Assembly: GCA_002471255.1 (NCBI GenBank)
Contig: DKPP01000007.1
Span: 124,001 to 188,000, forward strand
DNA: 64,000 nt
Origin: Akkermansiaceae bacterium UBA7331
Lineage (GTDB): Bacteria > Verrucomicrobiota > Verrucomicrobiia > Verrucomicrobiales > Akkermansiaceae
Reading direction: 5' to 3'
Positions 8,047 through 17,025 of this stretch are shown one piece after another. Below the pieces are notes generated by a model. It was given only the letters and a program-made list of their open reading frames with translations. It did no database searches and was not told the origin of the DNA. A program made the translations under genes and the position numbers. Within the stretch, counting starts at the first letter, position 1, and each line of letters starts with the position of its first letter.

Positions 8047-9654
8047 ATGGTACGAAAATTGGCCTACACTTTAATTATTCTAGCATTTATAGCTGCCATT
8101 GGCGAATTATGCGGACTACTATTGCCTACCTTGAGTTGGCCATTTTCCGCTGCTCGGGAAATGGATATGCTACATTGGAAGGTTTCCGATATTTCATCAG
8201 CCAATCCATTTTTACCACAAGGTAAATTTTTATGGTTTGGTTGGTTGATTCTCATCGTAGCTTGGGGGGTATCGGCGTGGATCTTACGTCAACCCATCAA
8301 TAGATTTAAACCTACACCAATTACGGCTCGCAGAATAACTCGATTCAAAAGTATTAAACGTGGCTATATCTCATTACTTATCTTATGTGGATTAGTATTT
8401 TTAGCAGCCATGGATCAAGCCCTAGTCGGAAAACGCGCGTTATTGGTTATTCAAGATGGGCATTGGTACGCGCCGGCATTTGTGCGTGATCCCTATTTAG
8501 GTTCGACATTTGGTCAGACTGGTGATTTAGCAGACTCTGAAGCCAACTATCGATTACTTAAAAAAGAATCCGGCAAGCAAGGGTTCCCAAGCTTTGTAGT
8601 CATGCCATTAGTTCCTTATGATCCAACGGGCGACTCAGCCAATCCGGCAACAGATCAACTGAATGTCGATGAAGCAGGACTAGTACGCACTTCTCAAGGC
8701 AAGTTATACTCCGGTCTGGCCTTTCGACTTTATGATGAAGAGTCAGCCTTACCACATATAAGATATCGATTCCGAAAAGGCTTAAAGGAAGGTCGTGCCA
8801 TTGGCTGGTTACCGGACAGAACGGAAGTTTATGGAGCCATTTATGAAAAAGGACAGTTAAGTGCTGAGCAATATATGGGTGAAGGCCCTATGGCTGCTTT
8901 TTTATCGGATTCAGATCCTGACACTTTCCACATGATTCACTATCACCCTGCACCACCATTAAAAAGTGGTCACCTTTTAGGAACAAATACTCAGGGGGCT
9001 GATATTTTGGCTTACTTATATGGTGGGTTACAGGTCAACTTAAAAGCAGCTATTTTTTACCTGCCTAGTGTTTATCTAATCGGTATCACCTTTGGTATGC
9101 TAATGGGGTATTTCGGTGGTAAGTTTGATCTAACGATGCAGCGTTTAATTGAAATTTTCTCCCAAGTACCATTTTTATTCATCATCATGATTATTTCCGA
9201 TTTGGTCCCTATCGAACTAAAAGGTATGTTCCTAATCTTAGGGCTATTGATTATGTTTGGATGGATGGGTATGACCTATCAATTAAGAACCTCTACAATG
9301 AAAGAAAAGGCTAGAGATTACTCCCAAGCGGCGAGAGTTATCGGCGCCTCTACCTCACGTATTCTCTTTATTCATATCTTACCTAATCTTATTGCCATCT
9401 TAGTCACACTCGTACCTTTCAGTGTCTCGGCTTTGATTTTGTCACTTGCTTCATTGGATTATCTTGGCTTTGGTTTACCGGATACTTACGCTAGTTGGGG
9501 CCGTTTACTGAATGATGGTTTATCAAACTTGGCTGCTCCATGGGTGGTAACATCTGCCTTCTCAGCATTAGTATTTACTTTATTAATTGTCACCTTCATT
9601 GGTGAAGCGGTTCGAGAAGCTTTCGATCCGAAGAAATTTACAACTTATAGATAA
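8047..9654 (+). CDS. peptide ABC transporter permease, YejE/OppC type, enlarged
   Basis: This is the second permease of the importer. The C-terminal half, from about residue 310, is canonical: LLGTNTQGADILAYLYGG, five membrane helices, and an EAA loop (AARVIGASTSRILFIHILPN) near residue 440. The N-terminal 300 residues are unusual. They hold three predicted membrane segments (residues about 5-27, 55-78 and 103-125) and a soluble region of about 180 residues rich in charged and Gly residues. At 535 residues it is nearly 200 longer than E. coli YejE. It follows yejB by 8 bases and precedes the binding-protein gene by 16 bases. Confidence 0.85.
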   Translation: MVRKLAYTLIILAFIAAIGELCGLLLPTLSWPFSAAREMDMLHWKVSDISSANPFLPQGKFLWFGWLILIVAWGVSAWILRQPINRFKPTPITARRITRFKSIKRGYISLLILCGLVFLAAMDQALVGKRALLVIQDGHWYAPAFVRDPYLGSTFGQTGDLADSEANYRLLKKESGKQGFPSFVVMPLVPYDPTGDSANPATDQLNVDEAGLVRTSQGKLYSGLAFRLYDEESALPHIRYRFRKGLKEGRAIGWLPDRTEVYGAIYEKGQLSAEQYMGEGPMAAFLSDSDPDTFHMIHYHPAPPLKSGHLLGTNTQGADILAYLYGGLQVNLKAAIFYLPSVYLIGITFGMLMGYFGGKFDLTMQRLIEIFSQVPFLFIIMIISDLVPIELKGMFLILGLLIMFGWMGMTYQLRTSTMKEKARDYSQAARVIGASTSRILFIHILPNLIAILVTLVPFSVSALILSLASLDYLGFGLPDTYASWGRLLNDGLSNLAAPWVVTSAFSALVFTLLIVTFIGEAVREAFDPKKFTTYR

Positions 9655-9670
9655 AAATTCCTTATTCTAC

Positions 9671-11839
9671 ATGAATCTTTTTTCAAAAATCATATTGATC
9701 ACATCGAGCAGTTTAAGCTTATTTGGCTTAACTGCATGTGATAACGATTCGAAAGATAATGGTGCGGCATGGTCGAGCAAATCACCATTTGGCACACTTC
9801 CTCCGGGCTTTGATGGATTCGCCGAGCGTTGGAATAAGAAAACTGTTCATTCGCTGAATAGCCAAATTGAAAGCGCACAGGAAGAAGTCCGCTCACTACA
9901 TGAGCAATATGCCAAGGCTGAGACTGCAAAGGAAAAAGAATCGATCGAAAAACACCTCAACGAACTTAATGAGCAAATAGACCATTTGAATTTACGATTA
10001 AAAGAAGGTGACTACATTAAATTTAAAAAACCGGAGGATATCCCCACTAATCTTACATGGGAAGATGGGATGGATAATCCGGAAATTGGTGACCCGAATG
10101 CTAAAAAGGGTGGTACTATTAGACTCCTTGCCGCAGGTTCCTATCCTGATACCTTCAGACCATTCGGTCCTAACAGTAATGGGGGTTTCCGAGGATATTT
10201 GTATGATGAAATTAATATAGGCTTAGTATCTTTACACCCTGAAACACGTCAAGTAATCCCGGGGTTGGCTAAATCATGGGCAATAGGTGAGGATAATCGC
10301 ACCGTTTATTTCAAACTAGACCCCGATGCTAAATATTCCGATGGAGCTCCTGTCAAAGCTATTGATTTCATTGTAAACATGTTTTTACGTACATCCGAGC
10401 ATACAGGAGACATATTTTTTAATAGTTTATATGAAAATATGGCATCCAACATCACCATTTATGATGATGAAACAATATCGATAACGCTTCCCAAGCAAAA
10501 ACCGCTTTTGCCATATTATTGTACTGTTTTTACCGTAAGCCCCCCTCATTTTTATTCCGAGTTTGGTGCTAATTTCGTCGAAAAATATCAATGGCGAGTT
10601 CCACCCACAACCGGTGCTTACCGAGTCAATCCAAATGGCGTCATTCGTGGTCGTCAAATCTCTTTGCAACGAGTACCTAATTGGTGGGCAAAAGATAAGA
10701 AATTCACCAAGAATCAATTTAATGTAGATAATATTATCTATAATTTCATTTCAGATCAGTCGAAGGCTCAAGAATTATTTAGAATTGGTGAAATCGATTT
10801 AATGAATCTTACGAAGCCGGAATTGTGGCATGAAAGAATGGAAATCCCTGAAGTACATGATGGATATATCAATCGTGCTACATTTTATAATATCTATCCA
10901 CGACCTCCCTTTGGTTTCTTCTTAAACACATCCAAACCACCATTTAACAATAAAGACATCCGAATAGGTTTTCATCATGCATTGAATATTCAAAATGTGA
11001 TTGATGTAACGTTTAGAGGTGATTATCAAAGATTAAATGCATACAATTCAGGTTTTGGCAAGTTTACCAACCCTAACATCAAAGCTAGAGAGTATTCTCC
11101 GGAGAAAGCTCGTGCTAGTTTTGCCAAAGCCGGATATACGATATCAGGGCCCGATGGCATTCTCCGCAAACCCGATGGAACAAGATTGACGGCCGAAATC
11201 AGTTTTTCAAACGCATCACCTTCATTATCGGCCATTCTAAGTAAACTCAAGGAAGATGCACGTAAATGCGGATTAGATATTATCCTTGATCCATTAGATT
11301 CAACCGTATCTTTTAGAAAAGCGATGGAGAAACGACATCAGGCTGCGTTTACAGCTTGGGGCTTCACTCCACCTCACCCAAATAATGAGCAAGGTTTCCA
11401 TTCCAAATTTGCTTATGATGATAAAGGCAACCCCAAAGTTTATACAAATAACATCACTTGTTTTGCATCAAAAGAGATGGACAATGCTTTGGAGAAAGAG
11501 CGAGATGCATCAACAGATCAAGAATTGCAGGAAGCCACTTACAAAGTACAACAACTTATTCATGATGAAGCATTATGGGTTCCTTGCTGGGCAACTGAGT
11601 TCACACGTCTCGGATATTGGAGGTGGGTTCGTTGGCCGGAAAGCAAAACAACCCAATTTAGTCATCCGCTCGTTTTTGAAGCTCAAGATTCCTATCTATA
11701 TTGGATAGATGAAGATGCCAAGAAAGAAACTTTGGAAGCCAAAAGACATGGAGATACATTCTCTGAAGTGGATAAATTATATGACCAATATCGTTTTTCC
11801 GAACTGAAAAAAAATCAAGAAGATAAACCAGCAAAATAA
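9671..11839 (+). CDS. peptide-binding lipoprotein of the ABC importer, SBP_bac_5 family, with coiled coil
   Basis: The extracytoplasmic solute-binding protein of the operon has 722 residues. The start at 9671 gives a lipoprotein signal with lipobox LTAC (Cys at about residue 23). A Glu/Lys-rich segment at about residues 55-115 is a likely coiled coil (SLHEQYAKAETAKEKESIEK). The family 5 peptide-binding fold then follows, with landmarks such as GLAKSWAIGEDNRTVYFKL and YSDGAPVKAIDF. E. coli YejA is about 600 residues, so the coiled coil and C-terminal tail account for the excess. It probably tethers to the membrane and hands peptides to the two permeases. Substrate range is unknown. Confidence 0.85.
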   Translation: MNLFSKIILITSSSLSLFGLTACDNDSKDNGAAWSSKSPFGTLPPGFDGFAERWNKKTVHSLNSQIESAQEEVRSLHEQYAKAETAKEKESIEKHLNELNEQIDHLNLRLKEGDYIKFKKPEDIPTNLTWEDGMDNPEIGDPNAKKGGTIRLLAAGSYPDTFRPFGPNSNGGFRGYLYDEINIGLVSLHPETRQVIPGLAKSWAIGEDNRTVYFKLDPDAKYSDGAPVKAIDFIVNMFLRTSEHTGDIFFNSLYENMASNITIYDDETISITLPKQKPLLPYYCTVFTVSPPHFYSEFGANFVEKYQWRVPPTTGAYRVNPNGVIRGRQISLQRVPNWWAKDKKFTKNQFNVDNIIYNFISDQSKAQELFRIGEIDLMNLTKPELWHERMEIPEVHDGYINRATFYNIYPRPPFGFFLNTSKPPFNNKDIRIGFHHALNIQNVIDVTFRGDYQRLNAYNSGFGKFTNPNIKAREYSPEKARASFAKAGYTISGPDGILRKPDGTRLTAEISFSNASPSLSAILSKLKEDARKCGLDIILDPLDSTVSFRKAMEKRHQAAFTAWGFTPPHPNNEQGFHSKFAYDDKGNPKVYTNNITCFASKEMDNALEKERDASTDQELQEATYKVQQLIHDEALWVPCWATEFTRLGYWRWVRWPESKTTQFSHPLVFEAQDSYLYWIDEDAKKETLEAKRHGDTFSEVDKLYDQYRFSELKKNQEDKPAK

Positions 11840-11843
11840 CCAC

Positions 11844-12857
11844 ATGAGCGAAAATTTATTGGAGATTAAAAATCTTGTTACAGGATTTGAAACTGAAGCC
11901 GGCTTGATGAAAGCTGTCGACGGTATTAGCTTCAACGTCCCAAAAGGCAAATGTGTAGGAATCGTTGGAGAATCAGGTTGCGGGAAAAGTGTCACAGCCA
12001 TGTCGATCGTCAAGCTTTTGCCCCAACCAATGGGTAAAATATTGGGCGGAGAAATTCTTTTCAAAGGTCAGGATTTGGTTCAAGCATCACCTCAAATGAT
12101 GCAATCAATCAGAGGAAAGCACATTGGAGTCATCTTCCAAGAGCCGATGACCGCTTTAAATCCGGTACATACCATTGGCCGTCAAATTAGCGAATCCTTG
12201 ATTTTGCATCGCGGATATTCAGTAAAAGAAGCATACAATGCTTCAATAGAGCTACTTAAACGCGTTAAAATTCCGGCACCCGAACAACGTGTAAACGAAT
12301 ACCCTCACCAACTTTCCGGGGGAATGAGACAACGTGTGGTCATTGCCATTGCTTTAGCTTGCCACCCCGAGCTCATCATTGCAGACGAACCGACCACAGC
12401 CCTTGACGTAACAGTCCAAGCGCAAATCTTAGACCTGTTAAAAGAATTACAAGAAGAGATGGGCTCTTCATCCATTTTAATCACACACGATTTAGGCGTA
12501 ATTGCCCAAAGCTGTGATGAAGTAGTCGTTATGTATGCCGGACGTATCGTAGAAAAGGCACCGGTTCAAGAATTATTCAGTAACCCACAGCATGCCTATA
12601 CCAAAGGGCTATTAAATTCCATACCTAGACTAGATACGCCTCATAAAAGCAAATTACCAACTATCCCTGGTCATGTTGCCCCGATATCAGAGTTCGTACA
12701 AGGCTGCCGATTTTGTCAACGTATGGGGCATCCTGTCGAAGAATTGACCATTTGCCCTGAATTAATCGAATTTGCCCCTAATCATTACATTCAAGCGTGC
12801 GAACGATGCACTAGCCTTGATGAACTATCCTCACATCCTGAAATAAACTATATTTAA
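11844..12857 (+). CDS. peptide ABC transporter ATPase, OppD/DppD type
   Basis: This is one of the two ATPases that power the importer. Visible motifs are Walker A GESGCGKSVTAM (about residue 43), signature LSGGMRQRVVIAIAL (about 155) and Walker B LIIADEPTTALD (about 178). The C-terminal oligopeptide-transporter extension keeps a cysteine cluster (GCRFCQRM, later C in ICPEL and in ACERC), which in OppD/DppD proteins can hold an iron-sulphur cluster. The gene starts 4 bases after the binding-protein stop and ends 1 base before the partner ATPase, implying tight translational coupling. YejF of E. coli fuses both ATPases; here they are separate. Confidence 0.9.
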   Translation: MSENLLEIKNLVTGFETEAGLMKAVDGISFNVPKGKCVGIVGESGCGKSVTAMSIVKLLPQPMGKILGGEILFKGQDLVQASPQMMQSIRGKHIGVIFQEPMTALNPVHTIGRQISESLILHRGYSVKEAYNASIELLKRVKIPAPEQRVNEYPHQLSGGMRQRVVIAIALACHPELIIADEPTTALDVTVQAQILDLLKELQEEMGSSSILITHDLGVIAQSCDEVVVMYAGRIVEKAPVQELFSNPQHAYTKGLLNSIPRLDTPHKSKLPTIPGHVAPISEFVQGCRFCQRMGHPVEELTICPELIEFAPNHYIQACERCTSLDELSSHPEINYI

Positions 12858-12858
12858 T

Positions 12859-13869
12859 ATGGAAACACCAATTTTAGAGGTTAAAAATCTCAAAATGTAT
12901 TTCCCTGTCAGATCAGGGATCTTAATGAGACAAACCGGCTGGGTAAAGGCGGTTGATGATGTGAGCTTTCATATCAAACCCGGTGAAACTTTAGGTCTGG
13001 TTGGTGAGTCCGGATGCGGTAAATCTACAATTGGCAAAAGCATCGTACGCTTACTCAACCCAACTTCGGGGGATATTAATTTCAATGGCGAAAATATAGC
13101 TAAGATGCCTCAGCGAAAATTGAGACCTATGCGCCCGCATATTCAAATGGTATTCCAAGATCCGGCTGAATCGCTCAATCAGCGCCAATCAATTGGTCAA
13201 ATTGTTGCCGAGCCATTACTTATTCACAAAATAGGTTCACCCGCCGAACGTAGAGACCAAGTAAAAAAACTATTAGAACGAGTCGGTCTCCCCTCAAACG
13301 CTATCGACAAATTTCCTTTTGAATTTTCAGGGGGACAAAGACAACGTATCGGCATAGCAAGAGCTCTTACTTTGAATCCAAGCCTCATTATCCTCGATGA
13401 ACCGGTTTCGGCACTTGACGTTTCCGTGCAATCTCAGGTTTTAAATCTCTTATTGGAATTACAAGAAGAGAGAAAACTATCTTATCTCTTCATTGCTCAT
13501 GATTTAGCCGTGGTCAAACACATCTCTGATCGAGTAGCTGTCATGTATCTTGGTAAAATCGTTGAATTATCAGATTCACATACGATTTACCAACACCCTA
13601 AACATGCCTATACCAAAGCATTGTTAGATGCTATTCCTGAGCCCGATCCATCTTTGCGTAACAAGCACAAGCCCTTGCCCGGAGATGTCCCCTCACCTAT
13701 TAATCCACCTCAAGGATCTGCCTTTGGTCATAGAATCAACCACCCCGCTTATTCGGAAACAATAGGGGCAGACATGACACCTATAGAAATCGAGCCCGGA
13801 CATTGGGTTGCGCCCGATCCTTGTGCGTTAGAGCCTGATGACTGGCGAAAAGTGAAACAAATGATTTAG
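12859..13869 (+). CDS. peptide ABC transporter ATPase, OppF/DppF type
   Basis: The partner ATPase has Walker A GESGCGKSTIGK (about residue 53), signature FSGGQRQRIGIARAL (about 156) and Walker B LIILDEPVSALD. Its C-terminal extension reads PPQGSAFGHRINHP where OppF/DppF proteins usually have a Gly-Cys and an Arg-Cys-Pro, so the usual cysteines are absent apart from one in DPCALEP. The partner OppD-like gene keeps its cysteines. It is the last gene of the five-gene operon and is followed about 55 bases later by a strong terminator. Confidence 0.9.
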   Translation: METPILEVKNLKMYFPVRSGILMRQTGWVKAVDDVSFHIKPGETLGLVGESGCGKSTIGKSIVRLLNPTSGDINFNGENIAKMPQRKLRPMRPHIQMVFQDPAESLNQRQSIGQIVAEPLLIHKIGSPAERRDQVKKLLERVGLPSNAIDKFPFEFSGGQRQRIGIARALTLNPSLIILDEPVSALDVSVQSQVLNLLLELQEERKLSYLFIAHDLAVVKHISDRVAVMYLGKIVELSDSHTIYQHPKHAYTKALLDAIPEPDPSLRNKHKPLPGDVPSPINPPQGSAFGHRINHPAYSETIGADMTPIEIEPGHWVAPDPCALEPDDWRKVKQMI

Positions 13870-13922
13870 ATTTGAGGTATTGTTTCATAGCACAACAGTA
13901 AATATATATTTTTAAACAAGCG

Positions 13923-13954
13923 AAAGCCCAAGGTCTATGACAACCTTGGGCTTT
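13923..13954. terminator. terminator of the peptide-importer operon
   Basis: A 12-bp perfect stem (aaagcccaaggt with its complement) has an 8-base loop and an AT-rich tail with a T run on the plus side. It also ends the convergent minus-strand gene that stops 19 bases further on. Confidence 0.85.
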
Positions 13955-13972
13955 AAAAATTTATTTTTTGGA

Positions 13973-14311
13973 TTAAAAAAACCTAAAATAATAAGGAAAT
14001 ACAATAGAATTCCATATACTAGCCAAAAGTATCGCGATAAATAATAATATAATACCCAGCAAGAATATACCTCCACTCATTTCCGAGATTTTATAGAATC
14101 CTTTATGGCTTCTATATTTATTTTTTGGTATTAACCATACAGCAATTAAGAATGGTATACTAGAAAATACAAATGAGCCTAAAATTTGAATAAAAAAGCC
14201 AAAAAATTCGTTCCAGGTTACGGACGACTTAATTAAGGAACTAAATATAAGCACTAATAACAAAATACCTAAAACACGGCTAAATACAGTTGCAATTTTT
14301 GTAGAATTCAT
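13973..14311 (-). CDS. hypothetical small membrane protein
   Basis: The gene encodes 112 residues that I do not recognise. Three hydrophobic segments are visible at about residues 13-30, 44-62 and 80-102, with a basic cytoplasmic-type loop (PKNKYRSHKGFYK) between the second and third, so it is probably a three-helix inner-membrane protein. The coding sequence is more AT-rich than the neighbouring operon. It stands alone between the importer terminator and the tRNA terminator. No function can be assigned. Confidence 0.5.
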   Translation of the reverse strand: MNSTKIATVFSRVLGILLLVLIFSSLIKSSVTWNEFFGFFIQILGSFVFSSIPFLIAVWLIPKNKYRSHKGFYKISEMSGGIFLLGIILLFIAILLASIWNSIVFPYYFRFF

Positions 14312-14534
14312 ACCATTTAATCTCCCATACCCAATTTCAATGTTCGAATAATAGTTATACCCCTAGTATACCGTTAATGTTCAAACTTATAAACAAAATA
14401 AATAAGAGAGTTATAGCCTGAGAATATAATAGTTTTTATTGAATGAGCCGGAATTGATCGAACTAAGGAGAAAAATTTGCGTTCCCACCGATTAGAGTGT
14501 TGCCCCAAATAAGCAGTCTTGCCTTTCTATATAA
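14312..14534. other. non-coding gap
   Basis: About 220 AT-rich bases lie between a small membrane-protein gene and the tRNA terminator. No gene or clear repeat is visible. The promoter of the upstream minus-strand gene presumably lies here. Confidence 0.4.
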
Positions 14535-14561
14535 ACAAAAAAGGCCACCTAATGGTGACCT
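14535..14561 (-). terminator. terminator of tRNA-Asp
   Basis: Read on the minus strand, an 8-bp stem (one G-U pair, 4-base loop) is followed by six T residues. It lies 15 bases beyond the CCA end of the tRNA. Confidence 0.8.
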
Positions 14562-14576
14562 AGTTTTGAGATAAGG

Positions 14577-14654
14577 TGGCGAAGCGGACGGGGCTCGAAC
14601 CCGCGACCTCCAGCGTGACAGGCTGGCGCTCTAACCGAACTGAGCTACCGCTCC
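14577..14654 (-). tRNA. tRNA-Asp (anticodon GTC)
   Basis: The minus strand folds as a full cloverleaf. The acceptor arm GGAGCGG pairs with CCGCTTC through one G-U, the D arm is present, and the anticodon stem CCAGC/GCTGG has loop CTGTCAC giving GTC. The T arm carries GGTTCGAGC. The 3' CCA is encoded. Confidence 0.97.
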
Positions 14655-14698
14655 TTGACCTCACTTGTTCATCGTCTCTTTTCAGTGGCGACGGGCGA

Positions 14699-14727
14699 AA
14701 TATATAGCATTATTTGATTTCTTGCAA
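14699..14727 (-). promoter_or_regulatory. sigma-70-type promoter of tRNA-Asp
   Basis: On the minus strand, TTGCAA (-35, at 14722-14727) and TATATT (-10, at 14699-14704) are separated by exactly 17 bases. The -10 lies about 45 bases before the tRNA 5' end, leaving a short leader for RNase P to remove. Confidence 0.65.
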
Positions 14728-14877
14728 GCATTAAATTGAAAAAAATATGATATTTTTTCAAAAAACCGTCACAATTTCTTTTAATGATCCTGTTGTCAAA
14801 AGATTACAAACTTCTAGCTAATAAAAATATCTACTCTTGTCAAATAGATGTCCGGTAATTAGAATCATGACTAACAC

Positions 14878-16011
14878 ATGATCTACGCCAGCCTTATTCT
14901 TACCATCTATATTTTTTGGCGAGCCATATTACCAACGAATTTACATTGGATATATAAGTTGCTACTTCTAGGCTTGTTATTTGGCGTATCCTTTAAATTT
15001 CACCTTTTGTATTATATCGGGAAACCATTCTTTTTTGCCCCGGATGTACCTCTATGGATTTTATGGGCTACCTCTTTACTTTATGCTGTTGTCCTTATCT
15101 ATTTTTTCATCTTGCTATTTAGCGATTTGCTTAGATTAGGCATTCGGTTGGTACGTTTCCTAGTGACTAAAAAGAAAATGGTTGTTCATAAATCTTCACG
15201 TAACAAAATGAATCTCGTTTTGTTCTTGGCAAGTCTATGCTTAGCAATCATCGGTCTATATAACGGAACTTCTACTCCAACAATTAGAGAACAAGTGATT
15301 AAATCACCTAACATACCGGATGTGGCAAATGGCGTAAAAATCGCGGTATTGGCTGATTTACACGCAGATAAAATGACTAGAGCCGACTTTATGGCACAAG
15401 TTGTTGAGCTTACCAATTCTGCAAAGCCGGATATAATCATCATTGCCGGTGATAGTGTGGATGGCGCTCTTAAAGACCGATTTGAAGATTTACTTCCTCT
15501 ATCCGGCTTGCAAGCACCATTGGGCGTATTTGGAGCTCCGGGTAATCATGAATATTACTCCGGTTATGAGGATTGGATGACCTATTTTAAATCTTTAGGA
15601 ATTCGAATGCTTAGCAACGAACACCAAGAATTATCGGATAATCAGCTTATTATTTCCGGAGTTGCCGACCCTGCTGCTCTAATGCGTAATATGGAAGGTC
15701 CTGACGTAGCCAAAGCGATAAAAGGCAGCAATGAATCTTTTTATCGCATACTAATAGCTCATAACCCTAAAGTGGGTAAAGATGCTCAGAACCATCATAT
15801 TGATCTCCAAGTATCGGGACATACTCATGGTGGACTGATATTAGGATTCAATCAATTGGTAGCTGCCTTTAACGATGGTCTCGTATCAGGTCTATATCAA
15901 AAGGGTGGGACCCAAATTTTCGTATCGAATGGTTCAGGTATCTGGAATGGCTTCCCTATCCGCCTTGGAGTACCTGCTGAAATCGTTATCCTCACACTAC
16001 AAAAACAATAA
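14878..16011 (+). CDS. membrane-anchored calcineurin-like metallophosphoesterase
   Basis: The 377-residue protein has four hydrophobic segments in its first 130 residues. A metallophosphoesterase domain of the YkuE/YaeI type follows. All metal-binding motifs are present in order: ADLHADK (about residue 158), AGDSVDG (about 190), GNHEYY (about 222), AHNPK and SGHTHGG (about 317-323). Related proteins are membrane-linked phosphoesterases, some acting on lipid-linked substrates such as UDP-diacylglucosamine. The catalytic domain probably faces outward or lies at the membrane. The GT8 gene starts 15 bases after the stop, suggesting a two-gene envelope operon. Confidence 0.85.
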   Translation: MIYASLILTIYIFWRAILPTNLHWIYKLLLLGLLFGVSFKFHLLYYIGKPFFFAPDVPLWILWATSLLYAVVLIYFFILLFSDLLRLGIRLVRFLVTKKKMVVHKSSRNKMNLVLFLASLCLAIIGLYNGTSTPTIREQVIKSPNIPDVANGVKIAVLADLHADKMTRADFMAQVVELTNSAKPDIIIIAGDSVDGALKDRFEDLLPLSGLQAPLGVFGAPGNHEYYSGYEDWMTYFKSLGIRMLSNEHQELSDNQLIISGVADPAALMRNMEGPDVAKAIKGSNESFYRILIAHNPKVGKDAQNHHIDLQVSGHTHGGLILGFNQLVAAFNDGLVSGLYQKGGTQIFVSNGSGIWNGFPIRLGVPAEIVILTLQKQ

Positions 16012-16026
16012 ATCTATCCATATCCT

Positions 16027-17025
16027 ATGCCCTGCCCCATTGAGTCAAACCAAGAAACACACGTTGTATTTTCCTCAGACAACAGAGGGATTCTTCCACT
16101 TAGCGTCGCCTTATTTTCAGTTTTAGATACTTCGAAGAATCCACAACTTTTATCAATCACCATCTTATCTGATGGTATCTCTGATGAAAATTGCCAAAAA
16201 CTGCAACAGATCAGTGAAAAGTATCGAGCCCAATTACAAATCATTGATATAAGAAATTTACTCGAAAGATACGAATTACCTAAAAATAATCAATGGCCTG
16301 TTGCGGCTTGGGGTCGTATTTTTATTCCCGACCTGCTAGAGACGCGTGGTAATGTGGTTTATCTGGACATAGATACCCTTGTCTGTACCGACATTGCCGA
16401 ATTAGCTTCAATTAATCTTAAAGATAAAGTGATTGGAGCCGTGATCGAGTCGTTTGACAGCGAAAGATGCCCTAGCATCGTCAAGGCACGCGCAGAAAGG
16501 CCTACGGAAAAAGTCGGTTATTTTAATTCCGGTATTTTACTGATCAACGTAGAAAATTTCATACGTTTTCAAACAATTGAAAAGCTTCTAGCATTTGTGA
16601 ACGAATATGGTGATAACTTAGAATGTTATGATCAAGACGCTCTAAATGAGATATTATTTGATCAAACGCTTCGATTACATCCGAAGTGGAACTGGCACGA
16701 CGGCTTTACAAGAAGATTGATCAAATATAATGTAAATCAAGATTATTGGCGTGGAGCAAAACCTAAAGAAGCTATTGAAGCGGCCTTATGCCCGGGCGTA
16801 TTACATTATCAAGGCCCACATAAACCATGGTTTTACAATTATCGTATTGAAGGGCCTCGTTATAAAAAAGTAATGGAAAAGGCAGGCTTACTTCATCATG
16901 GACAATTAGAAGGAAAACACTGGAAAGACGTAGCCAAATATTGGTTATATAAGCCAATTTATCACATGACTTGGAGAAAAATCCATTCTTTGGCTAAAAG
17001 CCTAAATATACCTGTTTCGCATTAA
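16027..17025 (+). CDS. family 8 glycosyltransferase (LgtC-like)
   Basis: The gene encodes a 332-residue retaining GT-A glycosyltransferase of family GT8, the family of LPS galactosyl- and glucosyltransferases. It starts with VVFSSDNRGILPLSVALFS, the usual nucleotide-sugar segment. It has the metal-binding DxD (LDIDT, Asp114 and Asp116) and closes with HYQGPHKPW, the family's C-terminal signature. A likely role is adding a hexose to lipopolysaccharide core or another glycan in the cytoplasm. Its stop codon overlaps that of the convergent downstream gene in the palindrome ttaa. The family call is firm; donor and acceptor are unknown. Confidence 0.85.
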   Translation: MPCPIESNQETHVVFSSDNRGILPLSVALFSVLDTSKNPQLLSITILSDGISDENCQKLQQISEKYRAQLQIIDIRNLLERYELPKNNQWPVAAWGRIFIPDLLETRGNVVYLDIDTLVCTDIAELASINLKDKVIGAVIESFDSERCPSIVKARAERPTEKVGYFNSGILLINVENFIRFQTIEKLLAFVNEYGDNLECYDQDALNEILFDQTLRLHPKWNWHDGFTRRLIKYNVNQDYWRGAKPKEAIEAALCPGVLHYQGPHKPWFYNYRIEGPRYKKVMEKAGLLHHGQLEGKHWKDVAKYWLYKPIYHMTWRKIHSLAKSLNIPVSH

